NCBI GenBank assembly: GCA_964643435.1
Contig: CAZXPY010000002.1
Location: 1 to 64,000, forward strand
Direction: 5' to 3'
Length of the DNA: 64,000 bases
Source: CAZXPY01 sp964643435
GTDB taxonomy: Bacteria > Patescibacteriota > Microgenomatia > Woykebacterales > RBG-16-39-9b
Positions 24,560-32,827 of this stretch are shown piece by piece; position 1 is the first letter of the stretch, and each line of letters opens with the position of its first letter. Made by a program: the position numbers and the translations under genes. A model generated the notes under the pieces. It worked only from the letters and a program-made list of their open reading frames with translations. It did not search any database and was not told the DNA's origin.

Positions 24560-24577
24560 AAGTATATTTTACCAAGT

Positions 24578-25462
24578 TTAGCTAATTTTTTCTAAGAGCG
24601 CTCGCAATTCATCTGGAAGTGGAGCGTTGAATTCCACAAATCGCCCCGTTTTTGGGTGAATAAAGCCTAGGGAAGTTGCGTGGAGAAACGGCCGTTTTAG
24701 TAGTGGTTTTCCGCCGTAGAGCTTATCTCCGACTATTGGGTGGCCGATTGCCGAAAAATGAACTCTAATTTGGTGCGTCCGACCAGTTTTTGGTTCCACT
24801 TCTAATAAACTGTATCTTTCACCAAAATATTGTTTAACCCCGTAGAGCGTTTTCGCTTCTTTTCCGTTTGGACCAACCCGCCACTTTTTGATGGTAAAGG
24901 GGTCTCTTTCAATTTTTAGATTTATCTCTCCATTTTCTGGTGTAAGTTTTCCGGAAACTAGACAGAGGTATTTTTTGGAAACACTTCTTTTTTTAAACTG
25001 TTCCTGTAAAAATTTTAAGGCACTTTCTGTTTTGGCGACTACTAAGCAACCGCTGGTTCCGCGATCTAATCGGTGAACAATTCCCGGACGGGTCTTTTCA
25101 CCGGGAAGAATTTTGTTTGTGTGGCTGGCAATCGCGTTAGCTAAAGTTCCCTTATGGTAATCGGAAGTTGGATAAATCACCACTCCAGAGGCTTTATTAA
25201 TAACCAAAATTTCACTATCTTCATAGATTATCTTTAGGGGAATTTTTTCCGGTTGGATTCTTTTAGGAGGAGGAAAAGTTATTTCCAGAAAATCGTCTTT
25301 GCGAAGGTTGTAACTAGCTTCCGTAGGTTTTTTGTTTACCGTGATTTGGCGGCTCTTAATTAGTTTCTGAATCTCACTACGACTTATGGGTTCTAAGATC
25401 TTAACAAGGTATTTATCAAGCCTACTTATCTTTGGTTTAACCTTAATTAAAATCCTTCTCAC
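24578..25462 (-). CDS. rluD: RluA-family 23S rRNA/tRNA pseudouridine synthase
   Basis: A 294-residue enzyme that isomerises uridine in RNA. An S4 RNA-binding domain at about residues 12-60 (RLDKYLVKILEPISRSEIQKLI) precedes the catalytic domain with the motif VHRLDRGTSGCLVVAK, whose Asp is the nucleophile, plus GRTHQIRVHFSAIGHPIVGD. The architecture matches RluD, but RluC is similar, so the exact target is inferred. The GTG start overlaps the stop of the response regulator gene. Confidence 0.9.
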   Translation of the reverse strand: MRRILIKVKPKISRLDKYLVKILEPISRSEIQKLIKSRQITVNKKPTEASYNLRKDDFLEITFPPPKRIQPEKIPLKIIYEDSEILVINKASGVVIYPTSDYHKGTLANAIASHTNKILPGEKTRPGIVHRLDRGTSGCLVVAKTESALKFLQEQFKKRSVSKKYLCLVSGKLTPENGEINLKIERDPFTIKKWRVGPNGKEAKTLYGVKQYFGERYSLLEVEPKTGRTHQIRVHFSAIGHPIVGDKLYGGKPLLKRPFLHATSLGFIHPKTGRFVEFNAPLPDELRALLEKIS

Positions 25463-25845
25463 ACTTTCTTATTCAGAAACATATTAATTTCGTTCAAAAT
25501 CTCGTCCGGTGCCATCGCACTTTTAATAATGTAGCCACTCGCTCCAAGGGTAAAACCCTCTTTAATAATCGCGTCTTGCCCTAAATTTGTTAGTATTACG
25601 ATTGGTCCATTTTTGACTTTTGGCGGCTTATTTTTGGCATCTCTAAGAATCTCTAAGCCATCTTTTTTAGGTAACATAATATCAAGTAAAACTAGATCAT
25701 AACCACCAGCTAAAAATTTTTGCTCGCCTTCAAGACCATCAGCCGCAACTTCCACCTCGTAACCTTCTTCGGTCAAAAGTTCTTGATAAAATTCCCTCAT
25801 AAACTGATCATCTTCGACTACTAATATTTTTTTGGTACTCTCCAT
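25459..25845 (-). CDS. single-domain response regulator (CheY-like)
   Basis: A 128-residue receiver domain without output domain. The acidic pocket is in ILVVEDDQFM, the phosphoacceptor Asp in LVLLDIMLPKKDG (about residue 54), the switch Thr in IVILTNLG and the conserved Lys in GYIIKSAMAP. No histidine kinase is in the window. AAAGGAGGTCAATT gives a strong ribosome site. It overlaps the pseudouridine synthase gene downstream; that pairing is probably just operon packing. Confidence 0.92.
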   Translation of the reverse strand: MESTKKILVVEDDQFMREFYQELLTEEGYEVEVAADGLEGEQKFLAGGYDLVLLDIMLPKKDGLEILRDAKNKPPKVKNGPIVILTNLGQDAIIKEGFTLGASGYIIKSAMAPDEILNEINMFLNKKV

Positions 25846-25880
25846 AATTGACCTCCTTTAAGTTCAGGGATTGACGTTCT

Positions 25881-26228
25881 TTAGGATCTCTGACGTACTT
25901 TACTTTGACAATTAATACAAAGTACGGCTTGGGGCATAACCCCTAGCCTACCAGAATTAATTTTTTGACCGCAGCGCTTGCAGATTCCGTATTTGCCTTC
26001 TTCTATTCTTTTTAAGGCTTCTTGAACCTGACGTAAATTTTCTGTTAATTGAATTTGGGTAGCGTAAATACGATCATGTCCTTCTGTTTCCGTAATGTCA
26101 TCATCTAACGTGTTTGAGATACTCCTATTCTCAAGAAGATAAGGATCCTCTTTTTTGTACAAATCTATTTCTTTCTCTAACTTAGATTTCAATTCTTTCA
26201 ATTTATTTTTAATTGTAGTGTAATTCAA
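25881..26228 (-). CDS. DksA/TraR-type zinc-finger protein
   Basis: A 115-residue protein: a coiled-coil N-terminal half (about residues 1-75) and a C4 zinc finger, CKRCGQ near 84-89 and CINC near 105-108. DksA proteins bind the secondary channel of RNA polymerase and alter promoter response to ppGpp. Acidic residues at the coiled-coil tip (DDDITETEGHD) are consistent with this. The TTG start at 26228 overlaps the end of lgt and follows AAGGAGAAAAAG. Confidence 0.82.
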   Translation of the reverse strand: MNYTTIKNKLKELKSKLEKEIDLYKKEDPYLLENRSISNTLDDDITETEGHDRIYATQIQLTENLRQVQEALKRIEEGKYGICKRCGQKINSGRLGVMPQAVLCINCQSKVRQRS

Positions 26229-27019
26229 CTTTTTCTCCTTAAAAACTTATTATTAAAAACGGCAGTTAAAATCTTAAGGTCTCCTTTTAAATTGCGCTCC
26301 TTTTGTAAGTATAAAGCAATAAGACTAGAGATGGCAAGTAGAAGAGCAAGGACTTGATCAACTTTAAAATTTAGGAAATAAGTAGAATCGGCTCTTAAAA
26401 ACTCTACTAAAAACCTGATTACCTCGATAAAAATAATCGCCGAAAGAAATGTTACACCACTTTTATTCTTAACCTTATCAATTTTTCTTAAAACAAAAAG
26501 AGTCGCTAAACCTAAAGCCGCCTCGTAAAGTTGGGTTGGGTGCCTTTTTCCGATTTCGCCAATAAACTTAACTCCAAGAGGCAGTGAAGTTTCGATCCCG
26601 ATTTCCGTACCCGCTAGAAAGCTACCAATTCTTCCAATTACAAAGCTAAGAGTTGCCGCTAGTGCAACAATATCAGCCACTTGAAAAAACGGCCATTTTC
26701 TTCTTTTAGTGTAAAGATAAAGAGCTAGAAGTCCGCCTAAAATACTACCGTGGAAAGAAAGTCCCCCGCTCCAAATTGCAAAAATTCGCAAAAAATCATC
26801 TCTAAAAGCTTCTGTATTGAAAGCAACAAAATATAACCTTGCGCCGACCAACGCACCAACAAGAATAAAGATGCAAAGATCAAGGAGTTTTTCCTCGTTA
26901 TAACCTTGTCTTTTTCCCTCCCGCCAAACAAAAAAAGTACCAAATAAGTAACCGACGGTTAGGAAAAGACCAAAAGAGCGAATTGCAACCGGTCCAATAT
27001 CAAATATTATTGGTAACAT
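26225..27019 (-). CDS. lgt: prolipoprotein diacylglyceryl transferase
   Basis: A 264-residue integral membrane enzyme that transfers diacylglycerol from phosphatidylglycerol to the lipobox Cys of exported lipoproteins. About seven transmembrane helices, the signature region GRIGSFLAGTEIG and the HPTQLYEAAL motif are present. Its presence fits the lipobox protein encoded at 41635-42045. A 21-bp inverted repeat lies four bases before the start codon. Confidence 0.93.
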   Translation of the reverse strand: MLPIIFDIGPVAIRSFGLFLTVGYLFGTFFVWREGKRQGYNEEKLLDLCIFILVGALVGARLYFVAFNTEAFRDDFLRIFAIWSGGLSFHGSILGGLLALYLYTKRRKWPFFQVADIVALAATLSFVIGRIGSFLAGTEIGIETSLPLGVKFIGEIGKRHPTQLYEAALGLATLFVLRKIDKVKNKSGVTFLSAIIFIEVIRFLVEFLRADSTYFLNFKVDQVLALLLAISSLIALYLQKERNLKGDLKILTAVFNNKFLRRKS

Positions 27020-27023
27020 CTTT

Positions 27024-27044
27024 ATAGTGAGCTTGTCGAACTAT
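27024..27044. repeat. inverted repeat just upstream of lgt
   Basis: ATAGT (27024-27028) and ACTAT (27040-27044) flank GAGCTTGTCGA. An almost identical element (51111-51131) lies at the same distance before the cohesin gene at 51107. It also overlaps the end of the upstream NIF3-like gene. Confidence 0.5.
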
Positions 27045-28006
27045 TGTCTCGAATTTCGGGAAACTCTGATTAGTCCTGAACAAGAAATAATTTTGACTCC
27101 TTTTTTTTCTAATTCATCAAGCAATAAATTCATTCCCAAAGAATCGGAAACCATATGCCCAGCAACAACCACGTTAATATGAAATTTCTCTGCCTCCTTA
27201 CGGTGCTCTTCACCTAAGTGCATATCAATACTCGTTCCCACTCCAGCCTGCGAGAGTTTTTCATAAATTTCCTTGGCCCCTTCGGTTCCACCAGTAAACC
27301 CTAAAACAGCAATTTTACCAGCCCGATTTTTTTCTGATCCGGCAACGACCATCGGACCAGCTTTAAATTTGGCGGCTTGTTGGTATTCTGGGATCGCTAG
27401 AAGCATCTCAATTACTTCCCCAACTGTTTCTGGTTTGGTTTTTTCTACTTGTTGGGTGATAAAACGATGGGCTAAATTATCGGTCGGTGTGTGAACGCTC
27501 ATAAAAGGAATATTTAAAAGCCGGGCGGCATCAACTGATTGAAAATGGTTAATTGGACCCAGTTTCCTTCTCACTTCCCCAATTCTATTTTTTAAAACTC
27601 CCTCTGCAATATTAATAGGTACGCCTTCGGCAGCCAAAAGATCAACTTGCAAATCCATAACTTCATCAAGGCTGGCTAGTGCGCCACCGTGGGGATGATG
27701 TCCCCAGATAAGATCAATTTTTTCTCCTTTTTCACTCAAACGATCGGCTAATAAAACTTCACCAACACCCATATCAACTCCAGCTAAAATACTATTAACA
27801 CCAGTTGAAGGATCTCCAAATAAAATTCTTGTGTCCGAATAGGGATTGGTTAAAGATTCTCTGTCGAAATATTTTTTCTTATTGGCAGGCATTTCCTCGT
27901 ACTCACGTTTCAGCCGCACCAAAGTTTTTTTAACTCCAGTTTCGCCCCGAGGATCCGCCTTGATTCCCTTTTTGATAACTAACTCATAAATTTCGCTAAT
28001 AATCAT
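27041..28006 (-). CDS. NIF3-like (Nif3/YbgI family) protein
   Basis: A 321-residue protein. The ATG at 28006 (MIISEIYELVIKKG) is preferred to a far upstream in-frame start, whose extra residues look like untranslated sequence. The family's metal-binding residues are visible in IWGHHPHGG, SVHTPTDNLAHRF and the late VAGHMVSDS segment, with an insertion in the middle. NIF3 proteins form dimetal toroids; their function is unsettled. Upstream of lgt on the same strand. Confidence 0.75.
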   Translation of the reverse strand: MIISEIYELVIKKGIKADPRGETGVKKTLVRLKREYEEMPANKKKYFDRESLTNPYSDTRILFGDPSTGVNSILAGVDMGVGEVLLADRLSEKGEKIDLIWGHHPHGGALASLDEVMDLQVDLLAAEGVPINIAEGVLKNRIGEVRRKLGPINHFQSVDAARLLNIPFMSVHTPTDNLAHRFITQQVEKTKPETVGEVIEMLLAIPEYQQAAKFKAGPMVVAGSEKNRAGKIAVLGFTGGTEGAKEIYEKLSQAGVGTSIDMHLGEEHRKEAEKFHINVVVAGHMVSDSLGMNLLLDELEKKGVKIISCSGLIRVSRNSRQ

Positions 28007-28065
28007 TTGGAAAACTATTCTAACAAAAAAAATAAGCAGAGTCCAATTACCGAATGTATAAGGAG

Positions 28066-28112
28066 GAATTGAACGCGTAGTCCGAAGCGCAGCGACACGA
28101 AGCATTCAATTC
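28066..28112. repeat. inverted repeat in intergenic region
   Basis: GAATTGAA (28066-28073) and TTCAATTC (28105-28112) flank a 31-base GC-richer core with CGAAGCGCAGCG. Similar in style to the hairpin at 61102-61163; possibly a degenerate REP-like element. Confidence 0.4.
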
Positions 28113-28135
28113 AATCCTATTTTATAGAAAGAAAA

Positions 28136-28162
28136 AGGGTGGTTTTGAAGCAACACCACCCT
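28136..28162 (-). terminator. rho-independent terminator for the RAM-domain gene
   Basis: On the minus strand AGGGTGGTGTTG (28162-28151) pairs with the AAAACCACCCT side (28147-28136), followed by TTTTTCTTTC. Confidence 0.8.
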
Positions 28163-28179
28163 CGAAAAAGTCCGCCGGT

Positions 28180-28494
28180 TTAGATCAGTTTTACCGACAA
28201 ACACGTAGTAGTACGATCAACTCCTGGAACGTCTTGTAGGGCTTTAATGAATTCTCCTAGTTCGTCCAAATTGTCCCTTTCCACTACCACCATAAGATCA
28301 TAAGGACCAAGCAATGAATCTGCAGAAATAATATCTGCCAACAAACGAATCCTCCGTTCCACTTCTTTGGCAAAAGGTGGTTTAGCTTCGACTAAGATAT
28401 GAGCCCTTTGCACTCCGTTTTTCCTCCTGCCGTTGGACTTAAGAAAGCCGCCGTGACCTAAATGAGAGCTCAAGAATCCCTCCTTCTCCGACAA
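28180..28494 (-). CDS. stand-alone Lrp/AsnC-type RAM domain protein
   Basis: A 104-residue protein consisting of an AsnC ligand-binding (RAM) domain without the helix-turn-helix: AHILVEAKPPFAKEVER, ADSLLGPYDLMVVVERD and VDRTTTCLSVKL. Such domains bind amino acids and oligomerise, and may modulate other regulators. Two TTG starts (28494 and seven codons later) each have a GGAGG site, so the exact N-terminus is uncertain. It has its own promoter and terminator and is less AT-rich than neighbours. Confidence 0.82.
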   Translation of the reverse strand: MSEKEGFLSSHLGHGGFLKSNGRRKNGVQRAHILVEAKPPFAKEVERRIRLLADIISADSLLGPYDLMVVVERDNLDELGEFIKALQDVPGVDRTTTCLSVKLI

Positions 28495-28533
28495 TCACGA
28501 ATCCTCCTTCTTCCTTGAATTTGGAATAGAAAA

Positions 28534-28562
28534 ATTTTAGCAAACAACCAGTCTTTTGTCAA
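28534..28562 (-). promoter_or_regulatory. sigma-70-type promoter for the RAM-domain gene
   Basis: Minus strand: TTGACA (28562-28557), 17-base spacer, TAAAAT (28539-28534). Confidence 0.78.
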
Positions 28563-28623
28563 ACCCGAGGAGTGGAAAATTAGTCTTTAAAGGTAATCTC
28601 AATCCCATAACCTATAATACCAG

Positions 28624-28634
28624 AGGTTGAACCT
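28624..28634. repeat. short palindrome flanking the transposase (downstream copy)
   Basis: AGGTTGAACCT, a palindrome around a central G, lies four bases beyond the stop of the transposase gene. An identical copy in the same orientation lies nine bases before its start codon (29240-29250). Confidence 0.65.
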
Positions 28635-28637
28635 AGA

Positions 28638-29231
28638 TTACTCTAAGGTATATGATCTTAGTTCAGGTCCAGGATATTCTTCCTTGGTTAAACCGGTCTT
28701 TACGAATTCCTCATAATCCTTTTGTGAATTCTTTTTTGAAAAATATCCCAATATAAACTTGGTTTCAACAAATTCTCTATGCTGCTCACCAACATAATCT
28801 AAATAGCTACTCCAAGTATAATTTCCCACTGTTTTACCTAAGCCAGCTTTTACTGGATTTAAGTGTATATAGCGACTTAATTGTATCAAATATTCGTCTT
28901 TATCAACTAAAATTGAATGGAACCTTCCTTGGAAAAGATGTCCGCTCCGCTTGTACTTTAAATTGAAATACATAGTACAGCTTGTGTTTAAGGCCTGCAT
29001 AAATTTTGAAATTGGGACATCAGTATTTTGCCTTAATAATAAGTGGACATGGTTTGGCATGAGTACAAAGCAAAGAATAGTAACATTATATTTTTCTGAA
29101 TATTCTTCAAGTTTCAATAAAAACCTTTTTCTATCAGAATCGTTAAAGAAAACTTTCTGTTGGTTGTTACCACGCGTGATTATATGGTAATAATTTCCAT
29201 TCGCAAAATTTCTTATAGTTAATTTCCCCAT
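28638..29231 (-). CDS. REP-associated tyrosine transposase (RAYT, Y1/IS200-like)
   Basis: A 197-residue HUH single-strand transposase. YYHIITRGNNQQKVFF is the conserved start, the HUH metal site is in LMPNHVHLLLRQ, and the catalytic Tyr is expected in QLSRYIHLNPVKAGL. The GHLFQGRFHSILVDKD segment is typical of RAYTs, which act on palindromic REP sequences. Both ends of the gene are bordered by the same palindrome, so the ~630-bp unit may be a single-copy mobile element. It appears intact. Confidence 0.93.
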   Translation of the reverse strand: MGKLTIRNFANGNYYHIITRGNNQQKVFFNDSDRKRFLLKLEEYSEKYNVTILCFVLMPNHVHLLLRQNTDVPISKFMQALNTSCTMYFNLKYKRSGHLFQGRFHSILVDKDEYLIQLSRYIHLNPVKAGLGKTVGNYTWSSYLDYVGEQHREFVETKFILGYFSKKNSQKDYEEFVKTGLTKEEYPGPELRSYTLE

Positions 29232-29239
29232 AGTATTCC

Positions 29240-29250
29240 AGGTTGAACCT
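29240..29250. repeat. short palindrome flanking the transposase (upstream copy)
   Basis: AGGTTGAACCT identical to 28624-28634 and in the same orientation. Confidence 0.65.
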
Positions 29251-29288
29251 CGGTAAATATATTATATTACGAATAATAAAATAAAGAA

Positions 29289-29311
29289 GGCGGAAAGAAC
29301 GACTTTCCGCC
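29289..29311 (-). terminator. rho-independent terminator
   Basis: GGCGGAAAG (29289-29297)/CTTTCCGCC (29303-29311), 9 bp, followed on the minus strand by TTCTTTATTTT. Ends the 29323-29634 transcript. Confidence 0.82.
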
Positions 29312-29322
29312 AAGAGGAAAGA

Positions 29323-29634
29323 TTACCTACCACTCCAATTAGAATAAATAACCCGCGAATCTCGAAAGATACTTTTTAATAGAGATGTTTTTCTGGTTTC
29401 TGCGATTTCTAATCGCGCATCAATACTTAACTCTTCCGCTAAAGTATTGAACTCTTCTACCTCAGTAAAAGAGAAGTCTTCAAGGTCAGCTCTAAACTTA
29501 TTATAGAGTGACATGATGGCACAGCACTTTTGAAAAACTCGGTTTCTCTCGTGAGGAGGTAACCCCTCTTCAGCCAATTTTTCGACCAAAGCAGTAAGGA
29601 CTTGGTTCTCCAGTTCTTCGTGTTTACTTAACAC
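29323..29634 (-). CDS. small helical protein, function unknown
   Basis: A 103-residue, mostly alpha-helical and acidic protein (MLSKHEELENQVLTALVEKL at the start). AAAGGAGGGGAAGG gives a strong ribosome site, and a promoter and terminator isolate it as one transcript. No family recognised. The strong signals argue that it is a real gene although it has no conserved motif I know. Confidence 0.6.
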   Translation of the reverse strand: MLSKHEELENQVLTALVEKLAEEGLPPHERNRVFQKCCAIMSLYNKFRADLEDFSFTEVEEFNTLAEELSIDARLEIAETRKTSLLKSIFRDSRVIYSNWSGR

Positions 29635-29656
29635 CTTCCCCTCCTTTCTCGAATTT

Positions 29657-29684
29657 ATTATATAACCATATAAAAATTAGTCAA
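29657..29684 (-). promoter_or_regulatory. sigma-70-type promoter for the 29323-29634 gene
   Basis: Minus strand: TTGACT (29684-29679), 16-base spacer, TATAAT (29662-29657). Confidence 0.68.
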
Positions 29685-29694
29685 ACAAATTCCC

Positions 29695-30801
29695 TTAAAT
29701 CGTAACCTCTTTTAGAGAAATTGTTGATTTGGTAATGGTTTTGAACCCATTTTCAGTTAAAATTACCATATCTTCCAACCTAACGCCGCCCCAGAGGGGT
29801 ATGTAAATTCCTGGTTCAATTGTAAAAACACTACCCACTTGCAATTTTTCTTTCCGACCAGAGTAAAGAGTTGGTTTTTCGTGAATTTCCAAGCCAACTC
29901 CGTGCCCTAAACCGTGGCGATAAATATGATCGCTTCTGCTTCGCAACCATTCCTTAACTTTCTCATCCACCTTGCCGGCGGCTATTTTTTGCTGAATAAT
30001 TTCTTTACCCAATTCTAGTGCTTGGGATACTAATGTATATATTTTCTTTTGCGTATCATTTGGTTTTCCGATAAATACTACTCTGGAAAAATCACTATGG
30101 TATCCTCCTATTACCGCTCCAAAATCCAGCTGCACAATATCACCTTTTTTAATTTTTCTAGTTCCGGCAGCGTAATGCGGAAGGGCTGAATTTAAGCCAC
30201 TTGCCACAATAAAGGGATACCAAGCTGCCTTTTCCGCTCCCGCCTCTCTCATAAAGCGTTCCAATTCCCAAGCAATTTCACGTTCTCTCATTCCCGGCTT
30301 GATAAACTTTAAGATATGGTTAAAAGTACGGTCACAAATTTCCACTGCTTTCTCAATTTGTTTAATCTCTTTTCGGTCTTTGACAGCTCTCAACTCTTCA
30401 ACAAGATCCGAAGTCGCTACCCATTTTATTTTGGTGTTCCTTTTTAAATAATTTAAGGTGGCGTGGGAAAGGTGTTTTGCTTCAAATCCGATCCGCTTTA
30501 TTTTTTCTTTTTGGATAAAGAACTCGAGAAAATCTTTTTTAAAGTCCTCAATTGACACTAATGTAAAGGCTCTTGTACCAGCGTTTTTATTAATCCGAGC
30601 TACAATTTTCTTCGCTGCTTCTTCGTAGCGGCTATCAACGCCGAGGAAACAACTGCTTCTACTCACCACTAACCAACCAAAAGAACTTTTCACGCCGCTT
30701 AAATAGACTCGATTTGCATAAGAGTTTGAAATAAAAGCGTCTAAATTATTTTTTTCAAAAACTTTCCGTAAGTTGGCGATTCTTTTTAAATAGACTTCCA
30801 T
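29695..30801 (-). CDS. pepP: M24-family Xaa-Pro aminopeptidase
   Basis: A 368-residue metallopeptidase that removes N-terminal residues before proline. An N-terminal creatinase-like domain (about residues 1-125) is followed by a pita-bread domain with all metal ligands: the Asp pair in VQLDFGAVIGGYHSDFSRV, His in YRHGLGHGVGLEIHE, Glu in FTIEPGIYIP and Glu in VRLEDMVIL. The ATG at 30801 (MEVYLKRIANL) is chosen because homologous starts lie here; an in-frame start 11 codons upstream lacks support. Confidence 0.93.
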   Translation of the reverse strand: MEVYLKRIANLRKVFEKNNLDAFISNSYANRVYLSGVKSSFGWLVVSRSSCFLGVDSRYEEAAKKIVARINKNAGTRAFTLVSIEDFKKDFLEFFIQKEKIKRIGFEAKHLSHATLNYLKRNTKIKWVATSDLVEELRAVKDRKEIKQIEKAVEICDRTFNHILKFIKPGMREREIAWELERFMREAGAEKAAWYPFIVASGLNSALPHYAAGTRKIKKGDIVQLDFGAVIGGYHSDFSRVVFIGKPNDTQKKIYTLVSQALELGKEIIQQKIAAGKVDEKVKEWLRSRSDHIYRHGLGHGVGLEIHEKPTLYSGRKEKLQVGSVFTIEPGIYIPLWGGVRLEDMVILTENGFKTITKSTISLKEVTI

Positions 30802-30851
30802 ATCCCTAAACTTGACGAATCTTTTCGGGCACATTATAATACATATTCAGT

Positions 30852-31289
30852 ATGTTAAGTACGCCTCATTTACTGGTTGGCGCGGTAATTGGCCAAATTA
30901 TCCCCAATCCAGCTTTGGCAATACCTTTAAGTTTCCTAAGTCATTTTCCTCTCGATGCCGTCCCGCATTGGGATGGTGGTGCTCCAAAGCCACCTTTTAA
31001 ATTAACCACGGTGTTAAAAACTATTTTAGACTTGAGTTTTGGTTTAGCCTTAATTTTCGTTATTACTAGTGGAAAGCAAAGAGAACTGTCAATTTTGGCT
31101 AGTTCATTGGCGGCAATTTCGCCAGATATTATTCAGGGAATGATCACAATCTTGGGCTTAAAGTGGAAACCGCTTAACGTTTTTACCACCTTTCATTTGA
31201 ATATTCAAGGTAGAATCGGACCAGTAATCGGGCTTTATACAAGCGCAGTAACGGCAGTAATCGCCTTACTTCTTTTGCTTAAAAGTTGA
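30852..31289 (+). CDS. integral membrane protein resembling YdjM/DUF457 metal-dependent hydrolases
   Basis: A 145-residue protein with about four transmembrane helices. MLSTPHLLVGAVIG at the start and SHFPLDAVPHWDGGAP near residue 35 place His and Asp residues at the membrane face, as in the YdjM/DUF457 inner-membrane hydrolase group; SPDIIQG later adds another Asp. Activity is unproven. It diverges from the peptidase gene and its end overlaps the end of efp on the other strand by 24 bases. Confidence 0.6.
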   Translation: MLSTPHLLVGAVIGQIIPNPALAIPLSFLSHFPLDAVPHWDGGAPKPPFKLTTVLKTILDLSFGLALIFVITSGKQRELSILASSLAAISPDIIQGMITILGLKWKPLNVFTTFHLNIQGRIGPVIGLYTSAVTAVIALLLLLKS

Positions 31290-31841
31290 CCTCTCAACGT
31301 ACTCGCCATTTCTCGTATCAATTTTAATTTTATCGCCAGTTTTTATAAAGAGCGGCACGGATATTTGCATTCCGTTAGAAAGGGTTGCGCTTTTGTAAAC
31401 GTTGGAAACGCTGTCTCCCTTAACTCCGGGTCCGGTTTCGTTAACCGTCAATTCCATAAGTCTTGGTAATTCTAAACTAAGTGCTTCTTTATCAAAAAAC
31501 AAAATTTCGTACTCTTCTTCTTCTTTTAGAAATTTTGCCGCTTCCCCTATTTGGTTTTTGTTCAAACTAAACTGCTCCCAACTCCCTGTATCGGTAAAGT
31601 TAAAAGAGGCTTCGTCTTTCCAAAGAAACTTAACTTTCTTTTTTTCAAGGTGGGCTTCGTTAACCCTTGCGCCACTTATAAAACTTTTTTCGGTTATTGC
31701 GCATGAGCGTAAATTTTTTACCTTCAGTTTAATATTGGCACTTCCCCGCCCCATTTTTAGGTGTTCGTAATTTAAAACTTCGAAGATATCGTCTTTTTCT
31801 TCGAAAAATTTTCCCGCCCTAAGTTCAGTTATGTTTACCAT
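31266..31841 (-). CDS. efp: elongation factor P
   Basis: A 191-residue, three-domain protein that relieves ribosome stalling at proline runs. Domain I ends with HLKMGRGSANIKLKVKNL, where Arg sits at the position of the modified Lys34 of E. coli EF-P. Domains II and III carry ETGPGVKGDSVSNVYKSATL, the family signature. The Arg suggests either rhamnosylation, as with EarP-type systems, or an unmodified factor; no modification gene is seen here. The proline-rich surface proteins of this window are plausible clients (inference). Confidence 0.95.
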   Translation of the reverse strand: MVNITELRAGKFFEEKDDIFEVLNYEHLKMGRGSANIKLKVKNLRSCAITEKSFISGARVNEAHLEKKKVKFLWKDEASFNFTDTGSWEQFSLNKNQIGEAAKFLKEEEEYEILFFDKEALSLELPRLMELTVNETGPGVKGDSVSNVYKSATLSNGMQISVPLFIKTGDKIKIDTRNGEYVERSTFKQKK

Positions 31842-31855
31842 ATACGAAAATCTTA

Positions 31856-32812
31856 TCAGTTTTTCGGCTTTGACGGCAAATTCTTTGATTTCCGAAACAA
31901 AAGAGCCAAAAGAGCTATGCGTATATACAACCCGTTCCGAGCTTGTCGAAAATATGCGGCACGCTTGTCGGAATCAACCTCTCGGCTGATTTCATTTATT
32001 CTCGGTAACGGATGCATGATAACCGCTTGCTTGTTGAGTTTGTTTAATAATTTTTTATCAAGGACAAATGAATCCTTCATTCGTTCGTAGAGTTGTGGAG
32101 ATGAAAACCTTTCTTTTTGAATCCTCGTCATGTACAGAATATCAACTTTCGGAAGTAGGTTTTCCAAATTATCTAATTCAGAAAATTTTATCTTGTGCGT
32201 CTTTAAGAATTGTCTGTATTTTTCTGGTAACCTTAATTCTCTCGGTGAAACAAAAAATACTTCGATATTATGACTAAATGAAAGGAGATAAATAAGCGAG
32301 TGGATCGTCCTACCATAAAGCAGATCGCCGACCATCCCGATTTTGAAACCATCAATATGGCCAAATTCTTTTCTGATTGTATACAAATCAAGGAGTGCTT
32401 GGGTTGGGTGTTCGCCAGCTCCATCACCCGCATTGATGATTGGAACCAAAGAAACTTTAGCCGCTCTTTCAGCCGCACCGGCTTCCGGATGACGTAGGAC
32501 GATCACATCAGAATATCCGGAAATGATCCTAATACTGTCTTCCAACGTCTCGCCTTTGATAGCCGAGGAAAAGTGTCCAGCGCTTTCGGTAGAAATTACT
32601 TGGCCGCCGAGTTTCAGCATCGCCGATTCGAAAGAAAACCGAGTGCGGGTACTCGGTTCATAGAAAACACAAGAGAGAATTTTACTCTGTAAAATCTTTG
32701 GGATTTTATCTTTTCGATCGGCTTTTTCGAAACTATCTGCAACCTTAAAAATCTCTTCAAGTACTTTCTTATTCAAAAATTGTTTGGTGCTCAAAATATG
32801 TTCAAAATTCAT
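31856..32812 (-). CDS. pyrB: aspartate carbamoyltransferase catalytic subunit
   Basis: A 318-residue enzyme joining carbamoyl phosphate and aspartate in pyrimidine synthesis. The carbamoyl-phosphate motif FYEPSTRTRFSFESAM, the catalytic His in GDGAGEHPTQALLDL and HPLPRINEI in the aspartate domain are all present. The ATG at 32812 (MNFEHILS) is preferred; ten upstream residues are not family-like. No other pyr genes lie here, which is typical of patchy biosynthesis in reduced genomes. The C-terminus is extended by a Lys/Pro-rich tail. Confidence 0.94.
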   Translation of the reverse strand: MNFEHILSTKQFLNKKVLEEIFKVADSFEKADRKDKIPKILQSKILSCVFYEPSTRTRFSFESAMLKLGGQVISTESAGHFSSAIKGETLEDSIRIISGYSDVIVLRHPEAGAAERAAKVSLVPIINAGDGAGEHPTQALLDLYTIRKEFGHIDGFKIGMVGDLLYGRTIHSLIYLLSFSHNIEVFFVSPRELRLPEKYRQFLKTHKIKFSELDNLENLLPKVDILYMTRIQKERFSSPQLYERMKDSFVLDKKLLNKLNKQAVIMHPLPRINEISREVDSDKRAAYFRQARNGLYIRIALLALLFRKSKNLPSKPKN

Positions 32813-32827
32813 ATTGCAAATTACTAA

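Noticed and set aside
28180..28494. Full Lrp/AsnC transcription factor
   Set aside because: The protein lacks the N-terminal helix-turn-helix; only the RAM domain is encoded, and both candidate starts leave no room for an HTH.
30852..31289. Phospholipase C-type zinc enzyme
   Set aside because: The start PHLLVGA and HFPLDAVPHWD suit the YdjM/DUF457 membrane group better, and the zinc-phospholipase ligand set is incomplete.
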